NCBI RefSeq assembly: GCF_015845845.1
Contig: NZ_LDIG01000131.1
Coordinates: 46,936-110,935, forward strand
Length of the DNA stretch: 64,000 nucleotides
Reading direction: 5' to 3'
Source: Paenibacillus dendritiformis
GTDB lineage: Bacteria > Bacillota > Bacilli > Paenibacillales > Paenibacillaceae
Shown: piece by piece, positions 42,246 to 51,520 of the stretch
Numbering within the stretch: the first letter of the stretch is position 1
How the letters are laid out: each line of letters opens with the position of its first letter
Notes under the pieces: generated by a model
The model's input: only the letters and a program-made list of their open reading frames with translations
Databases searched by the model: none
What the model was told of the DNA's origin: nothing
Position numbers and translations under genes: made by a program

Positions 42246-43175
42246 TCATTTGGTTGGAAGCAGCTTCGAGACGAGCTTCGCCGTCGCTGCCTTGTCTTCC
42301 TCCGTCATCGCATTCAGCAAGCGGGATCGGGTCGCATCATCGACCGTATTCAACACATTCAGCGCCTTCTCCGGACTGATTTTCGCCGTTTCGAGCAAAA
42401 TGCTGGCCGCGCTCTTCGGCGTCATGCTGGAGAAGGTCTGGCTGAGCTGCGTCCGATCAAGGCCATTGTGCGCTTCCTTCGTCGCCTCATTCTTTTTGAG
42501 CCGCGCCTGCAGCGCACGGACCTCCAGATTGTCCGCCGGCTTCACATCCTTGAGCCGGATCGACGCGTCAGCGGCTACCTTCGGGTTCATCTTTTCCAAG
42601 ATCTTCGCGCGGTCTTCCTGCTTCATCGCATCCAGCACAAGAACGAGCTCCTCCGTCGCCAAGTTCTCCAGAATCGGGGCCGATTTGCTTGGCATCATCT
42701 TGGCATACAGATTGGCGAGATCCTTCACCTGCTGCGCATACTGCTCTTCCGTCAACTGCTCCTCGCGCCGTTCGGCCCGCAAATTCTTGATTTCCTTGTT
42801 CAAAGTCGCAACCTGCTCTTCAAGCTTTTTGCGCGCATCGGCCAGATTGCGGAGGTCGGCGTCCTTGGAAGCCAACAGCGCCTTCAGTTCGGCTATCTGC
42901 TCTTCCTGTTCCTTTTGATTGTTTTTGTTCTCCTTCTTCTCTTTGCCGTATTCCTTGCCCTCGGCTTTATCCTTATCGGAAGAAATCCATTGATTTACGA
43001 TCGGGATATTTTCCGCCAAGGCTGTCATTTGGTTGCGCCAGTTCGCATTGAACAGCGTAAGCAGCACGGCTAACAAAATGATCGTAAACAAAATTGGGGT
43101 CGCAAAGAACAAAAACCGTTCAAAGCCCGAATATCCACTTTCCTTTTCTACTGATTCCTGATTCATCTCTGCCAC
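42246..43175 (-). CDS. ylxF: YlxF/MotE-like protein with MgtE-N-type domain
   Basis: 309 residues. One transmembrane helix (FATPILFTIILLAVLLTLFN), a Lys/Glu-rich coiled coil (about 75-150), and a C-terminal MgtE-N-like helical domain (LANLYAKMMPSKSAPILENL ... SFSSMTPKSAASILLETAK). MotE/YlxF proteins sit between fliJ and fliK and are thought to act as flagellar chaperones. GTG at 43175, 6 bases after GGAGGG, is preferred to the adjacent ATG at 43181. Confidence 0.85.
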   Translation of the reverse strand: MAEMNQESVEKESGYSGFERFLFFATPILFTIILLAVLLTLFNANWRNQMTALAENIPIVNQWISSDKDKAEGKEYGKEKKENKNNQKEQEEQIAELKALLASKDADLRNLADARKKLEEQVATLNKEIKNLRAERREEQLTEEQYAQQVKDLANLYAKMMPSKSAPILENLATEELVLVLDAMKQEDRAKILEKMNPKVAADASIRLKDVKPADNLEVRALQARLKKNEATKEAHNGLDRTQLSQTFSSMTPKSAASILLETAKISPEKALNVLNTVDDATRSRLLNAMTEEDKAATAKLVSKLLPTK

Positions 43176-43229
43176 TCTCATCCCTCCTGCTGAAGCGGCG
43201 GGACCGAACTGCCGCGCCTGACCTGTGTT

Positions 43230-43676
43230 CTAGCGGGCCGCCATATGGTAGCGGACGGTCGCCAGTTCGTCCAATTCATTCTGTTCCCATGCAGCAAGCC
43301 GTTGTCTGAACTGCGCTTCCGCCTTTTCCCTGGCTTTGGTCCACACTTTTTCGTCGGTCATCCGCACGGCCAGCTCGCCCTGCTTGTTCTGCACGTTGGC
43401 TTCCGCGGCGCTGACCTGCTCATTCGCCAAGTCAACCTGCGATTCCATGTAGGCGATATATTGCTGCCAGGCCTGAAGGCTGGAGGCGGAGGCGCGAGCA
43501 TCCACCTGACGCTGGAGCTCTTCGCGAGCTTGCCGCAGATCTGCCGTGCACTGCTGAAGCTGGCTCTCCTTCGTCATCAGGTCGCCCACGGCTTCGGACA
43601 ATATCCATTCCGCCTGCTTTTTCTCGTTGGTCTTCAAGTCAAGCACTTTTTGCAAAGCGTATTGAAAGCCACGCAC
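43230..43676 (-). CDS. fliJ: Flagellar export protein FliJ
   Basis: 148 residues, nearly all coiled coil (ALQKVLDLKTNEKKQAEWIL). The gamma-like stalk in the FliI ATPase ring. GTG start at 43676 with AGGAGG 10 bases upstream. Directly downstream of fliI. Confidence 0.93.
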   Translation of the reverse strand: MRGFQYALQKVLDLKTNEKKQAEWILSEAVGDLMTKESQLQQCTADLRQAREELQRQVDARASASSLQAWQQYIAYMESQVDLANEQVSAAEANVQNKQGELAVRMTDEKVWTKAREKAEAQFRQRLAAWEQNELDELATVRYHMAAR

Positions 43677-43683
43677 CGGTCAC

Positions 43684-45012
43684 TCAACCTCCTGGAAATT
43701 GCATTAATAATCGTTCAATCGTCTCGTTGTATGGAGCACTCTCATCGATTCTCTGCTTCGTAAAGGCATGAATGTCATCTATAAATTCCAGTGCTTCGTC
43801 TATGGCGGGGTTGCTTCCCCGCTGATATGCGCCGATATTAATCAAATCCTCAGATTCACGGTACACGGCGAGAAGCCGCTTCAACTGCTCCGCTGCCAAT
43901 TGGTGTTCGCGGGGCACGATATCCTTCATCACCCGGCTCACGCTGGCCAAAATGTCGATCGCGGGGAAATGCCCCTTGTTCGCGATATTCCGGTTCAGGA
44001 CGATATGGCCGTCCAAAATCCCGCGCACGGCATCGGCAATCGGCTCGTTCATGTCGTCGCCGTCGACGAGCACCGTATAGAAGGCGGTAATCGATCCGGC
44101 CGGGCCTGTCCCGGAGCGTTCCAGCAGCTTCGGCAGGCTGGCGAAGACGGAAGGCGTATATCCCCGGGTCGCAGGAGGCTCGCCGATCGCCAGTCCGACT
44201 TCACGCATCGCCATCGCGTAGCGGGTCACCGAATCCATCATCAGCATTACGTTCATGCCGCGGTCCCGGAAATATTCCGCTATCGTGGTCGCGATCAGCG
44301 CGCCCTTGATGCGGACCAGCGCCGGCTGATCCGAAGTCGCGACGACAACGACCGACCGGGCCAGTCCTTCCGGGCCGAGATCTCGCTCGATGAACTCGAG
44401 CACTTCGCGCCCGCGTTCGCCGATGAGCGCAATCACGTTCACATCGGCGGCCGTATTGCGCGCGATCATGCCGAGCAGCGTGCTCTTGCCTACCCCGGAA
44501 CCGGCAAATATTCCGACGCGCTGTCCGTTGCCAATCGTCAACAGGCCGTCGATCGCCCGCACGCCGACGCCAATCGGATCCAGCACCCGCGGCCGGGCCA
44601 GCGGGTTGGACGGAACGGCAGTCGTGGAATAGCTGGACATCCTCGTCGGGAGGAAGGAGCCGTCGAGCGGCTGCCCCAGTCCGTCCAGCACTTTGCCGAG
44701 CAGCTCCGATCCGACCGGAACGGTCAACGGTTTCCCGGTGCCCACGACATCGCAGCCCGGACCTATCGCCTGCAGCTCGCCGAGCGGCATCAAGAGCACC
44801 TTGTTGTCGCGGAATCCGACAACTTCCGCCATCAGCGGCTTGCTCCCCTTGGTCGGGTAAATATAGCAGACTTCTCCTACGCTCGCGTCAGGCCCTTCCG
44901 ACTCCACCGTAAGCCCTATGACCTGCGTTACTTTGCCATTGACGCGGACCGGGTCGATCTGGGACAAATAGTCGACATATTTCTCGGCGTTCCATTTCAC
45001 CTCATGCGTCAT
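43684..45012 (-). CDS. fliI: Flagellum-specific ATPase FliI
   Basis: 442 residues, F1-beta-like. Walker A GIFAGSGVGKSTLLGMIAR, IALIGERGREVLEFIE, Walker B NVMLMMDSVTRYAMAMREVG, and EPPATRGYTPSVFASLPKLL. Energises export with FliH and FliJ. ATG at 45012 is set by GAGGAG upstream and overlaps fliH by 11 bases. Confidence 0.97.
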   Translation of the reverse strand: MTHEVKWNAEKYVDYLSQIDPVRVNGKVTQVIGLTVESEGPDASVGEVCYIYPTKGSKPLMAEVVGFRDNKVLLMPLGELQAIGPGCDVVGTGKPLTVPVGSELLGKVLDGLGQPLDGSFLPTRMSSYSTTAVPSNPLARPRVLDPIGVGVRAIDGLLTIGNGQRVGIFAGSGVGKSTLLGMIARNTAADVNVIALIGERGREVLEFIERDLGPEGLARSVVVVATSDQPALVRIKGALIATTIAEYFRDRGMNVMLMMDSVTRYAMAMREVGLAIGEPPATRGYTPSVFASLPKLLERSGTGPAGSITAFYTVLVDGDDMNEPIADAVRGILDGHIVLNRNIANKGHFPAIDILASVSRVMKDIVPREHQLAAEQLKRLLAVYRESEDLINIGAYQRGSNPAIDEALEFIDDIHAFTKQRIDESAPYNETIERLLMQFPGG

Positions 45013-45850
45013 GGCCACTCTGCTCCTCATGCTGCACCGCTACCTGCATCAGCGCTTTTTTGATCTCCGTCAACTGCGTGTCAATCCGCGCATCGATGCT
45101 GCCGAGCGCGGAGCGGACGACGCAGCCTCCGTCGTTCACGCTGGAGTCCGGTATAATTTGCAGTTCTGCCTGCGAATCGACGGCCAAATTGAGCTCCTCC
45201 CTCGCCGCATGCACATAGGCGAATTGCTCGGGCGAGACACACAGCGTGATCGTTCCGCTTTCCCGCTTCCGGGACAGCGTCTTGCGCGCCAGTTCCAGCA
45301 CGATCTCCGGCTCGACGGAGAGCTGCTTCTGAATAATCTTCTCCGCCACCGCGCAGCTAAGAGAGACAACGAACGGCTCCGCCTCCTGGATTAACTGCTC
45401 CTTCGCCTGATAGGCTTGGCGGAGCACCGCCTCGGCTTCCGCGATTTTGCGTTCGTACGCTTCCTTGATCTCCTGCTCCGCGCGCGCCATGCCTTCCTGA
45501 TAGCCGGTCTCATAGCTCTCGCGCCGGGTAGATTCGATTATCTGCTCGTCCTGCAGGCGCCGTTCTTCCCACCAGGCATCGATCTGGCTCTGCGCTTCTT
45601 CCTTCAACCGCTCCGCTTCTTCGGTCGCCTGCCGCAGATGCTCCTCGGCGAACGACCGCGCATCATCGAGAATCGACTGTCTCAGTTCGGCGAGCTGTTC
45701 ATCCCGGTTGAGCAGGGTTTCTTTGGTCAATGGCTCCGGCGCTGCCGCAGCCTCCTCCTCGCTCCGCTGCTGCTGGTGACGCCGAACCGCTTCAATCAAT
45801 CTCATCTGCTCCAGCGGAACATATTGAGTCGATTTGATGACATTAGACAA
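45002..45850 (-). CDS. fliH: Flagellar assembly protein FliH
   Basis: 282 residues. Negative regulator of FliI and link to the C ring. Long Glu/Gln-rich coiled coil (ATEEAERLKEEAQSQIDAWW ... YETGYQEGMARAEQEIKEAY), then the vacuolar-ATPase-E-like C-terminal domain (VAEKIIQKQLSVEPEIVLEL). TTG at 45850 lies 9 bases after GGAGGAG and overlaps the fliG stop by 8 bases, the same arrangement as infB; an ATG 9 bases upstream sits against the ribosome binding site. Confidence 0.92.
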   Translation of the reverse strand: MSNVIKSTQYVPLEQMRLIEAVRRHQQQRSEEEAAAAPEPLTKETLLNRDEQLAELRQSILDDARSFAEEHLRQATEEAERLKEEAQSQIDAWWEERRLQDEQIIESTRRESYETGYQEGMARAEQEIKEAYERKIAEAEAVLRQAYQAKEQLIQEAEPFVVSLSCAVAEKIIQKQLSVEPEIVLELARKTLSRKRESGTITLCVSPEQFAYVHAAREELNLAVDSQAELQIIPDSSVNDGGCVVRSALGSIDARIDTQLTEIKKALMQVAVQHEEQSGHDA

Positions 45851-46865
45851 CGATATCATCTCCTCCGCCGCGTGCGATGATAATCTCACCCGACTCTTCT
45901 AAGCGGCGTATCGTCGACACGATCCGCGTCTGCGCCTCTTCCACGTCGCGCAGCCGAACCGGTCCCATAAACTCCATTTCTTCCTTGAACGTATCGGCCA
46001 TCCGCTTGGACATGTTGCGGAAGATCGCTTCGCGTACTTCCTCGCTTGCCACTTTGAGCGCAAGCTGCAAGTCGGCATTGTCAATATCCCGTATGATGCG
46101 TTGGATAGAACGGTTGTCGATATTGACGATATCTTCGAATACGAACATTCTCTTCTTGATTTCTTCCGCCAGTTCCGGATCCTGAATCTCCAGGGAATCC
46201 AGAATCGTGCGTTCGGTACCGCGGTCGACCCCGTTCAAAATCTTGACGACGGACTCGATGCCGCCCGCGCTTGTATAGTCCTGCGTCACGGTCGACGACA
46301 GCTTCTGCTCCAGCACGCGCTCGACCTGGCTGATCACTTCCGGGGACGTGCTGTCCATCAGAGCGACTCTGCGCGCCACCTCCGCCTGCTTCTCCTGCGG
46401 AAGGGAAGACAGGATCGTCGATGCCTGCTCTGTCTGCAGGTAAGATAGCACCAGAGCGATCGTTTGGGCATTTTCATTCTGAATAAAGTTGAAGATCTGC
46501 GACGCTTCCGCCTTGCGCGCGAAGTCGAACGGTCTGACCTGCAGCGTAGCGGTCAGGCGGTTAATGATATCGACCGCCTTCTGCGAGCCCAACGCCTTCT
46601 CGAGAATCTCCTTGGCGTAGCTGATGCCGCCCTGGGATATGTACTCCTGCGCCAGGCAGATTTGGTGAAATTCGCTCATGACCGACTCTTTTTCCGCCGC
46701 ATCCACCTTGCGCACATTCGCAATTTCCAACGTTAATTGTTCGATTTCCTCATCCCGCAAGTGCTTAAAGATTTGGGCTGATACCTCAGGTCCGAGCGTG
46801 ATGAGCAAAATCGCCGCTTTCTGTCTGCCGGTCAATGCTCCGCTTCCTTTTGTCACGTTGCTCAC
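45843..46865 (-). CDS. fliG: Flagellar motor switch protein FliG
   Basis: 340 residues. Torque-generating rotor protein. N-domain ALTGRQKAAILLITLGPEVS, middle domain with the EHPQ-type region (LSYLQTEQASTILSSLPQEK), and a C-domain with the charged helix MFVFEDIVNIDNRSIQRIIR ... FRNMSKRMADTFKEEMEFMG. GTG start overlapping the fliF stop (GTGA). Confidence 0.97.
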   Translation of the reverse strand: MSNVTKGSGALTGRQKAAILLITLGPEVSAQIFKHLRDEEIEQLTLEIANVRKVDAAEKESVMSEFHQICLAQEYISQGGISYAKEILEKALGSQKAVDIINRLTATLQVRPFDFARKAEASQIFNFIQNENAQTIALVLSYLQTEQASTILSSLPQEKQAEVARRVALMDSTSPEVISQVERVLEQKLSSTVTQDYTSAGGIESVVKILNGVDRGTERTILDSLEIQDPELAEEIKKRMFVFEDIVNIDNRSIQRIIRDIDNADLQLALKVASEEVREAIFRNMSKRMADTFKEEMEFMGPVRLRDVEEAQTRIVSTIRRLEESGEIIIARGGGDDIVV

Positions 46866-48445
46866 CTCGATTCGTCAACAAGCCATGTACGCAGCAATTT
46901 CACAAACTCTTCCGGCTTTTTCTTCGCCAGCATTTCCAATTGCTTGCGCACCTGATGCTCGCCCGTCAGATTCTCTAAATCAATGGATGGAAGCTCAACA
47001 TGAGTAGGCAGCGGAGACAGCTCGTCGGTATATACTTCTTCCGCCCGTCTGCGGCGGCGAACGATCGCATAGGCAATTCCGCCTACGACAACTAGTAATG
47101 CAAGCGCACCCGCGCCATACCATACCCAGTTCGGAACCGTGCTGGCAGTGGCTGTTCCCCCATCTTTAGCACCATTTTGGGTCATAACTGAAACTTTTTG
47201 TGTCAATTCTTCGTCTGTATATGTAGCACCTGAATCTTTTAACTGCGCAGCGACGATCGAACGGAGCACCTTTTCAATCGCATCGATTTGGGCAGGCTCC
47301 ATATTGTTTGCGTCAACCGCTGCGTGTATGGTCAGATCTGTCACGGCATACGGACTGGACTCGATCAGATTTTTGATGCGGTTCACATCATAATTGATCG
47401 TCCGTTGGCTTTTCTCGGACGTCGAATCTCCGCTTCCCGAAGCGGAAGGGTAGTTCGGCACTTCGCCGTCTCCGACGCCTGCGACGCCGCCGGTTTGCGA
47501 GCCTTTGCCGCTGTAGGATTCCTGCAGCTCCTGGACGCTGATTTCGATCCCTTTCATCTCTTCCGTATTGACCGGAGTGACAAGATCTTCCTGTTTTTGA
47601 ACTTTATCGAAATTCAGCTTCGCGGACACCAGCACGCTTACTTTGTCCGCCGGCACATAGGCGCCGAGGAATTCTTGTATTTTCATGCGGATATCATTCT
47701 CATACTTGCGCTGAATTTTGAGCTGCTCATCCACCTCGCCGAAGATGCTCTTGGACGCGCCGCCTTGCGAGTCGGAAGCGAACATGGGACCTTCATCGCT
47801 CGAGATGGTGATATCGTCAATCGCCAAGTTGGGAACCGCGGTCTTGACCAGATTGAAGTATCCGTCAACCGCCGCCTGATTCGGCTGATATCCAGGCTTA
47901 AATTTCAACACAATAGAAGCCGACGCCTGTTCCTGCTCCGGTGTTGCGAAGACCGTCTCCTTCGGGAGATTAATGATGGCCTTGGCATCTTGAACACCGT
48001 TCATAAGACGCAGCAATCTTTCGATTTCGCCGTTCAGGGCGTTCTTGTAGCGGACATCGAACACGTTGTCCGTCATTCCGCCCATCAACCCGTCGGCGCC
48101 GAACGACTCGAAGCCAATCGAACCGTTCTTGACGATGCCTTGGGCTCCGATGTCGACCTTAACTTTTGCCGCCGAGGCGCTGGGAACGGATATTTTGGTG
48201 CCGTCGCCGCTGAGCTCGTACGGGATGCGGTTCGAATTCAAATATTCAATGATGCCGGCGGCATCATTGGCGTTAAGATTTTCAAAAGCAAGCTCATACT
48301 CTGTCTTTGTCAGCTGTGCCGTTAAAATGACAACAGCCAATATTACAAATGCGATTGTGGACAGCAGAAGAATTTTCTGCTTTTTACTGAATTGATTCCA
48401 GTATTGGGTTATTCGTTCCCGATACCGGCCGATGGTTTCATTCAC
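46862..48445 (-). CDS. fliF: MS-ring protein FliF
   Basis: 527 residues. Two transmembrane segments (ILLLSTIAFVILAVVILTAQ near the N-terminus; WYGAGALALLVVVGGIAYAI near residue 435) bracket the periplasm-side ring-building domains (FENLNANDAAGIIEYLNSNR, NALNGEIERLLRLMNGVQDA). The C-terminal tail binds FliG. GTG start after GGAGGG. Confidence 0.96.
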   Translation of the reverse strand: MNETIGRYRERITQYWNQFSKKQKILLLSTIAFVILAVVILTAQLTKTEYELAFENLNANDAAGIIEYLNSNRIPYELSGDGTKISVPSASAAKVKVDIGAQGIVKNGSIGFESFGADGLMGGMTDNVFDVRYKNALNGEIERLLRLMNGVQDAKAIINLPKETVFATPEQEQASASIVLKFKPGYQPNQAAVDGYFNLVKTAVPNLAIDDITISSDEGPMFASDSQGGASKSIFGEVDEQLKIQRKYENDIRMKIQEFLGAYVPADKVSVLVSAKLNFDKVQKQEDLVTPVNTEEMKGIEISVQELQESYSGKGSQTGGVAGVGDGEVPNYPSASGSGDSTSEKSQRTINYDVNRIKNLIESSPYAVTDLTIHAAVDANNMEPAQIDAIEKVLRSIVAAQLKDSGATYTDEELTQKVSVMTQNGAKDGGTATASTVPNWVWYGAGALALLVVVGGIAYAIVRRRRRAEEVYTDELSPLPTHVELPSIDLENLTGEHQVRKQLEMLAKKKPEEFVKLLRTWLVDESR

Positions 48446-48485
48446 TTCACGTCACCCTCCAGAACGATGTAAGACACTACCGCTG

Positions 48486-48803
48486 TTATATTTGCATGCG
48501 CATAATATCTTGATACGCTTCGATGACCTTGTTGCGTATTTGCGTCGTCAATTGCAGGCTGAGCAGCGCACGTTCGGAGGCAATTTGAAGCTGATCGACA
48601 TCAACTTCGCCCAGGATAAACTTGTCGCTCATTTCATGGACTTGCTTCTCTTGTGCATCAACTTGCTGAAGTGCATTCGCAAGAAAATGGCTGAATCTTT
48701 GGGTTACTTCGGCCGGTGTGTCGGCTTTTGTCGTTGGAGATATCGCCGCCGGCAATGTCGCCGGAGATGTCATGCTCAATGGAATCATCGTATTTTGTAT
48801 CAT
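48486..48803 (-). CDS. fliE: Hook-basal body complex protein FliE
   Basis: 105 residues. Joins the MS ring and rod. Characteristic C-terminal half: RFSHFLANALQQVDAQEKQV then FILGEVDVDQLQIASERALL and SLQLTTQIRNKVIEAYQDIM. ATG after CAGGGGGA. Confidence 0.95.
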   Translation of the reverse strand: MIQNTMIPLSMTSPATLPAAISPTTKADTPAEVTQRFSHFLANALQQVDAQEKQVHEMSDKFILGEVDVDQLQIASERALLSLQLTTQIRNKVIEAYQDIMRMQI

Positions 48804-48854
48804 TTGTTTTCCCCCTGTGGCAATGAACGGCTCTTGTTAGCAAGCAGGCTTGGT

Positions 48855-49310
48855 CTAGCCTTTGCCAATCTCCAATGCCTTCATAATCATGGATTTGGAC
48901 GCATTCAGCGCCGTTACGTTCGCTTCATAAGAGCGGGTGGCAGAGATCATGTCGACCATTTCCTTCATGATGTCGACATTCGGCATGTAGACATTTCCTT
49001 GTTCGTCCGCATCCGGATGAGACGGATTGTAGACGATTTTATACGGTGTTGAGGTATCTTCCTTAATCTGGGCCACCTTGACTCCCTTGGCATTACCCTG
49101 ACCCTGCATCGCTTGTTGCAAGGACTGCTGGAAGGAAGACTCCATCGGCGACATGACGACGACCTTGCGTGTATACGGAACGAACTTCCCGTTGATGTAT
49201 TGCGCGCGCGTCGATTCCATATTCGCGATATTCGAGGAGATGACGTCCATTCTCAGGCGCTGGGCCGTAAGTCCGGACGAACTGATGCTGAAGCTGTTAG
49301 AAATATTCAT
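48855..49310 (-). CDS. flgC: Flagellar proximal rod protein FlgC
   Basis: 151 residues. N-terminus FSISSSGLTAQRLRMDVISS then NIANMESTRA; C-terminus YMPNVDIMKEMVDMISATRS then YEANVTALNASKSMI, the rod/hook family pattern. ATG after AAGGAGG. Confidence 0.96.
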   Translation of the reverse strand: MNISNSFSISSSGLTAQRLRMDVISSNIANMESTRAQYINGKFVPYTRKVVVMSPMESSFQQSLQQAMQGQGNAKGVKVAQIKEDTSTPYKIVYNPSHPDADEQGNVYMPNVDIMKEMVDMISATRSYEANVTALNASKSMIMKALEIGKG

Positions 49311-49319
49311 ACGTTATCG

Positions 49320-49724
49320 CTACCTCCTTACATCCATACCGGTTCGAAGCATGTTGATGTTATGGTTCAACTGTTGAATAAGCGTATAATATTTCAATTG
49401 ATTCTCGGCCTGAAGCGCCATTTCCCGGTCAATGTCGACATTGTTGCGGTTGTTCCCCATCGCCGTGCTCTCATCCTGGACGATCTGCGGAGCCGGCACC
49501 CCGTTCGAAGGTCCGATATAGAAATGCCGCGGATCAGTGCGGCGACCGACAAGAGTTCCGCCGGTCATCTGATCACGAAGCAGCGACTCGAACTGCACTT
49601 CGGAGCGTTTATAGTACGGCGTATCGACATTCGCCACGTTCGCGTTGATCACATTCTGTCGAGCCGTGGAAGCTTGCATCGCGCCCTCCAGCCGCTGCAT
49701 ATGTACGCCGCTCAACAAGTTCAC
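49320..49724 (-). CDS. flgB: Flagellar proximal rod protein FlgB
   Basis: 134 residues from the GTG at 49724 (MNLLSGVHMQRLEGAMQAST), which lies 6 bases after AGGAGGG; the ATG at 49730 touches that site. NANVANVDTPYYKRSEVQFE is the rod signature. First gene of the fla/che superoperon, about 30 kb long, with no intact gene on the other strand. Confidence 0.94.
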   Translation of the reverse strand: MNLLSGVHMQRLEGAMQASTARQNVINANVANVDTPYYKRSEVQFESLLRDQMTGGTLVGRRTDPRHFYIGPSNGVPAPQIVQDESTAMGNNRNNVDIDREMALQAENQLKYYTLIQQLNHNINMLRTGMDVRR

Positions 49725-49793
49725 AATCATCCCTCCTGATTAGTTAAAAATTCATATGATCACATATTCTCTGCTTACGACGTTTCTCCTTCT

Positions 49794-49835
49794 CTTTCGA
49801 CAAAAAACTTAGTTCTTTTGCATGATCGTGTCGAA
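49794..49835. promoter_or_regulatory. Two oppositely oriented Spo0A-like boxes upstream of the fla/che operon
   Basis: On the minus strand TTTGTCGAA (49804-49796) equals the B. subtilis 0A-box consensus. On the plus strand GTGTCGAA (49828-49835) is a close match in opposite orientation, 26 bases away. Next to it TATGGGA and TTTCCATA (49837-49856) form another imperfect inverted repeat. The nearer box lies about 70 bp upstream of the flgB start. I could not identify a convincing -35/-10 pair in 49731-49973. Confidence 0.5.
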
Positions 49836-49973
49836 CTATGGGAGGGGATTTCCATAATCCAATAAATCTAGCTGATTATTCAATAAAAATGTTGAGTAAT
49901 CATCATTTTTTGACAGAAGAAGATAATTAACGCCATACTTATCATCTTAAACTTTGGGTTATAACACAATAAG

Positions 49974-50013
49974 AAAAAAGCCCTATCTTTGGACTAAAAG
50001 TCAGGGCTTTTTT
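49974..50013. terminator. Bidirectional intrinsic terminator between hslU and fla/che
   Basis: AAAAAAGCCCT and AGGGCTTTTTT are perfectly complementary 11-base arms around an 18-nt loop that contains a small GACTTTTAGTC hairpin. It ends hslU transcription on the minus strand. The rest of the 340-bp gap (49741-50080) holds the Spo0A-like boxes and AT-rich sequence with no gene. Confidence 0.9.
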
Positions 50014-50080
50014 CAAATACTTTGTCGAATGGATCCCCTCGTTGGCTGCAGTCCCAAAAAGGGGAAATTTCGCATGATTT

Positions 50081-51478
50081 TTATAGGATATATTGACTTA
50101 GATCCCGATTTTGCGCGATATCGGACAGCTTCTCCCGCACATATTCGGGCGTAATCCGGAATTGATCAAGCGTCAGCTCCGGCGCCTCGAACGACAGATC
50201 CTCCAGCAGCTTCTCCATAATGGTATGAAGGCGCCGGGCCCCGATATTTTCGGTGTTTTGATTGACATCGGCCGCAATCCGGGCAATTTCCCGGATCGCT
50301 TCATCGGTGAACTCGATCTGGATATTTTCCGTCTTCAACAATTCGACATACTGCTTCGTAATGGCATTCTTCGGTTCTGTCAGGATCGAGACAAAATCAT
50401 TGAGCGACAAGCTGGTTAATTCGACACGAATCGGGAAACGCCCCTGCAGCTCGGGAATGAGATCGGACGGCTTCGCGATATGGAACGCCCCTGCAGCGAT
50501 GAAGAGCACGTAGTCCGTCTTCACGGGCCCGTACTTGGTCATGATGGTGGAACCCTCCACAATCGGCAAAATATCGCGCTGAACGCCCTCACGGGACACG
50601 TCAGGCCCGGATCCGCGCCCGCTGGAGGCAATCTTGTCAATCTCATCGATAAAGATGATGCCCGACTGCTCGGCCCGGCGAATCGATTCCTGAATGACGT
50701 CATCCATGTCGATCAGCTTGGCGGCCTCTTCCTGCGTCAGCACCTTCCTGGCTTCCTTGATCGTGAGCTTGCGCTTCTTCATCCGCTTCGGAATGAGGCT
50801 GCCGAACATTTCCTGCATATTCATGCCCATCTGTTCATTGCCCGGCCCGGACAGGAAATCGAGCATGTTCGGCGCCGCGTCTTCGACATCGATTTCGATG
50901 ATGTCATTCTCCAAATTGCCTGACAGCAGATCGAACCGCACCTTTCTCCGCTTCTCCTGCAATCCGGGCTCCGGTTCCTTCTCCGCCTGCTGGGCATGTG
51001 ACTGGTTTTGGCCGAAGAGCATCTCGAACGGATTGCGCTGGGCTTTGCTTTCCTTGGAGCTTGGGGCCAATATTTCCACGATTCGCTCATTCGCCATCTC
51101 TTCCGCCTTATCCTTGACCTTCTCGGTGCGCTCCAGCTTCACCATGCGAATCGCGGTCTCCACCAGATCGCGGACCATCGATTCGACATCGCGGCCGACA
51201 TAGCCCACTTCCGTGAACTTGGTCGCTTCCACCTTCACGAACGGAGCATTGACGAGCTTCGCCAGACGGCGGGCAATCTCGGTCTTCCCGACGCCCGTCG
51301 GTCCGATCATGAGAATATTTTTCGGGACGATCTCATCCTGGATCGACTCATCCAGCAGGCTGCGCCGGTAGCGGTTGCGAAGCGCGACAGCGACGGCCCG
51401 TTTGGCCATTTTCTGTCCGACGATATACTTATCCAATTCCGTGACAATCTGCCGCGGTGTCCATGCTTGTTGGTTCAT
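50081..51478 (-). CDS. hslU: HslU (ClpY) AAA+ unfoldase
   Basis: 465 residues. Hexameric ATPase that feeds substrates to HslV. N-domain [20 protein letters not shown]; Walker [26 protein letters not shown] pore motif ([15 protein letters not shown]); an intermediate domain of about 120 residues; Walker [18 protein letters not shown]; sensor regions; and a C-terminus DLSQYIL that docks into HslV. Unlike B. subtilis, codY does not follow; the fla/che promoter region does. Confidence 0.97.
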   Translation of the reverse strand: MNQQAWTPRQIVTELDKYIVGQKMAKRAVAVALRNRYRRSLLDESIQDEIVPKNILMIGPTGVGKTEIARRLAKLVNAPFVKVEATKFTEVGYVGRDVESMVRDLVETAIRMVKLERTEKVKDKAEEMANERIVEILAPSSKESKAQRNPFEMLFGQNQSHAQQAEKEPEPGLQEKRRKVRFDLLSGNLENDIIEIDVEDAAPNMLDFLSGPGNEQMGMNMQEMFGSLIPKRMKKRKLTIKEARKVLTQEEAAKLIDMDDVIQESIRRAEQSGIIFIDEIDKIASSGRGSGPDVSREGVQRDILPIVEGSTIMTKYGPVKTDYVLFIAAGAFHIAKPSDLIPELQGRFPIRVELTSLSLNDFVSILTEPKNAITKQYVELLKTENIQIEFTDEAIREIARIAADVNQNTENIGARRLHTIMEKLLEDLSFEAPELTLDQFRITPEYVREKLSDIAQNRDLSQYIL

Positions 51479-51520
51479 CTTATCCCTCCACCCGTATCTT
51501 GGTTGCTCCCTGTTATGCCG

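Noticed and set aside
49741..49973. c-di-GMP riboswitch or SigD promoter before flgB
   Set aside because: I found neither the GEMM core nor a TAAA-N15-GCCGATAA pair; the sigma-A candidates were also too weak to list.
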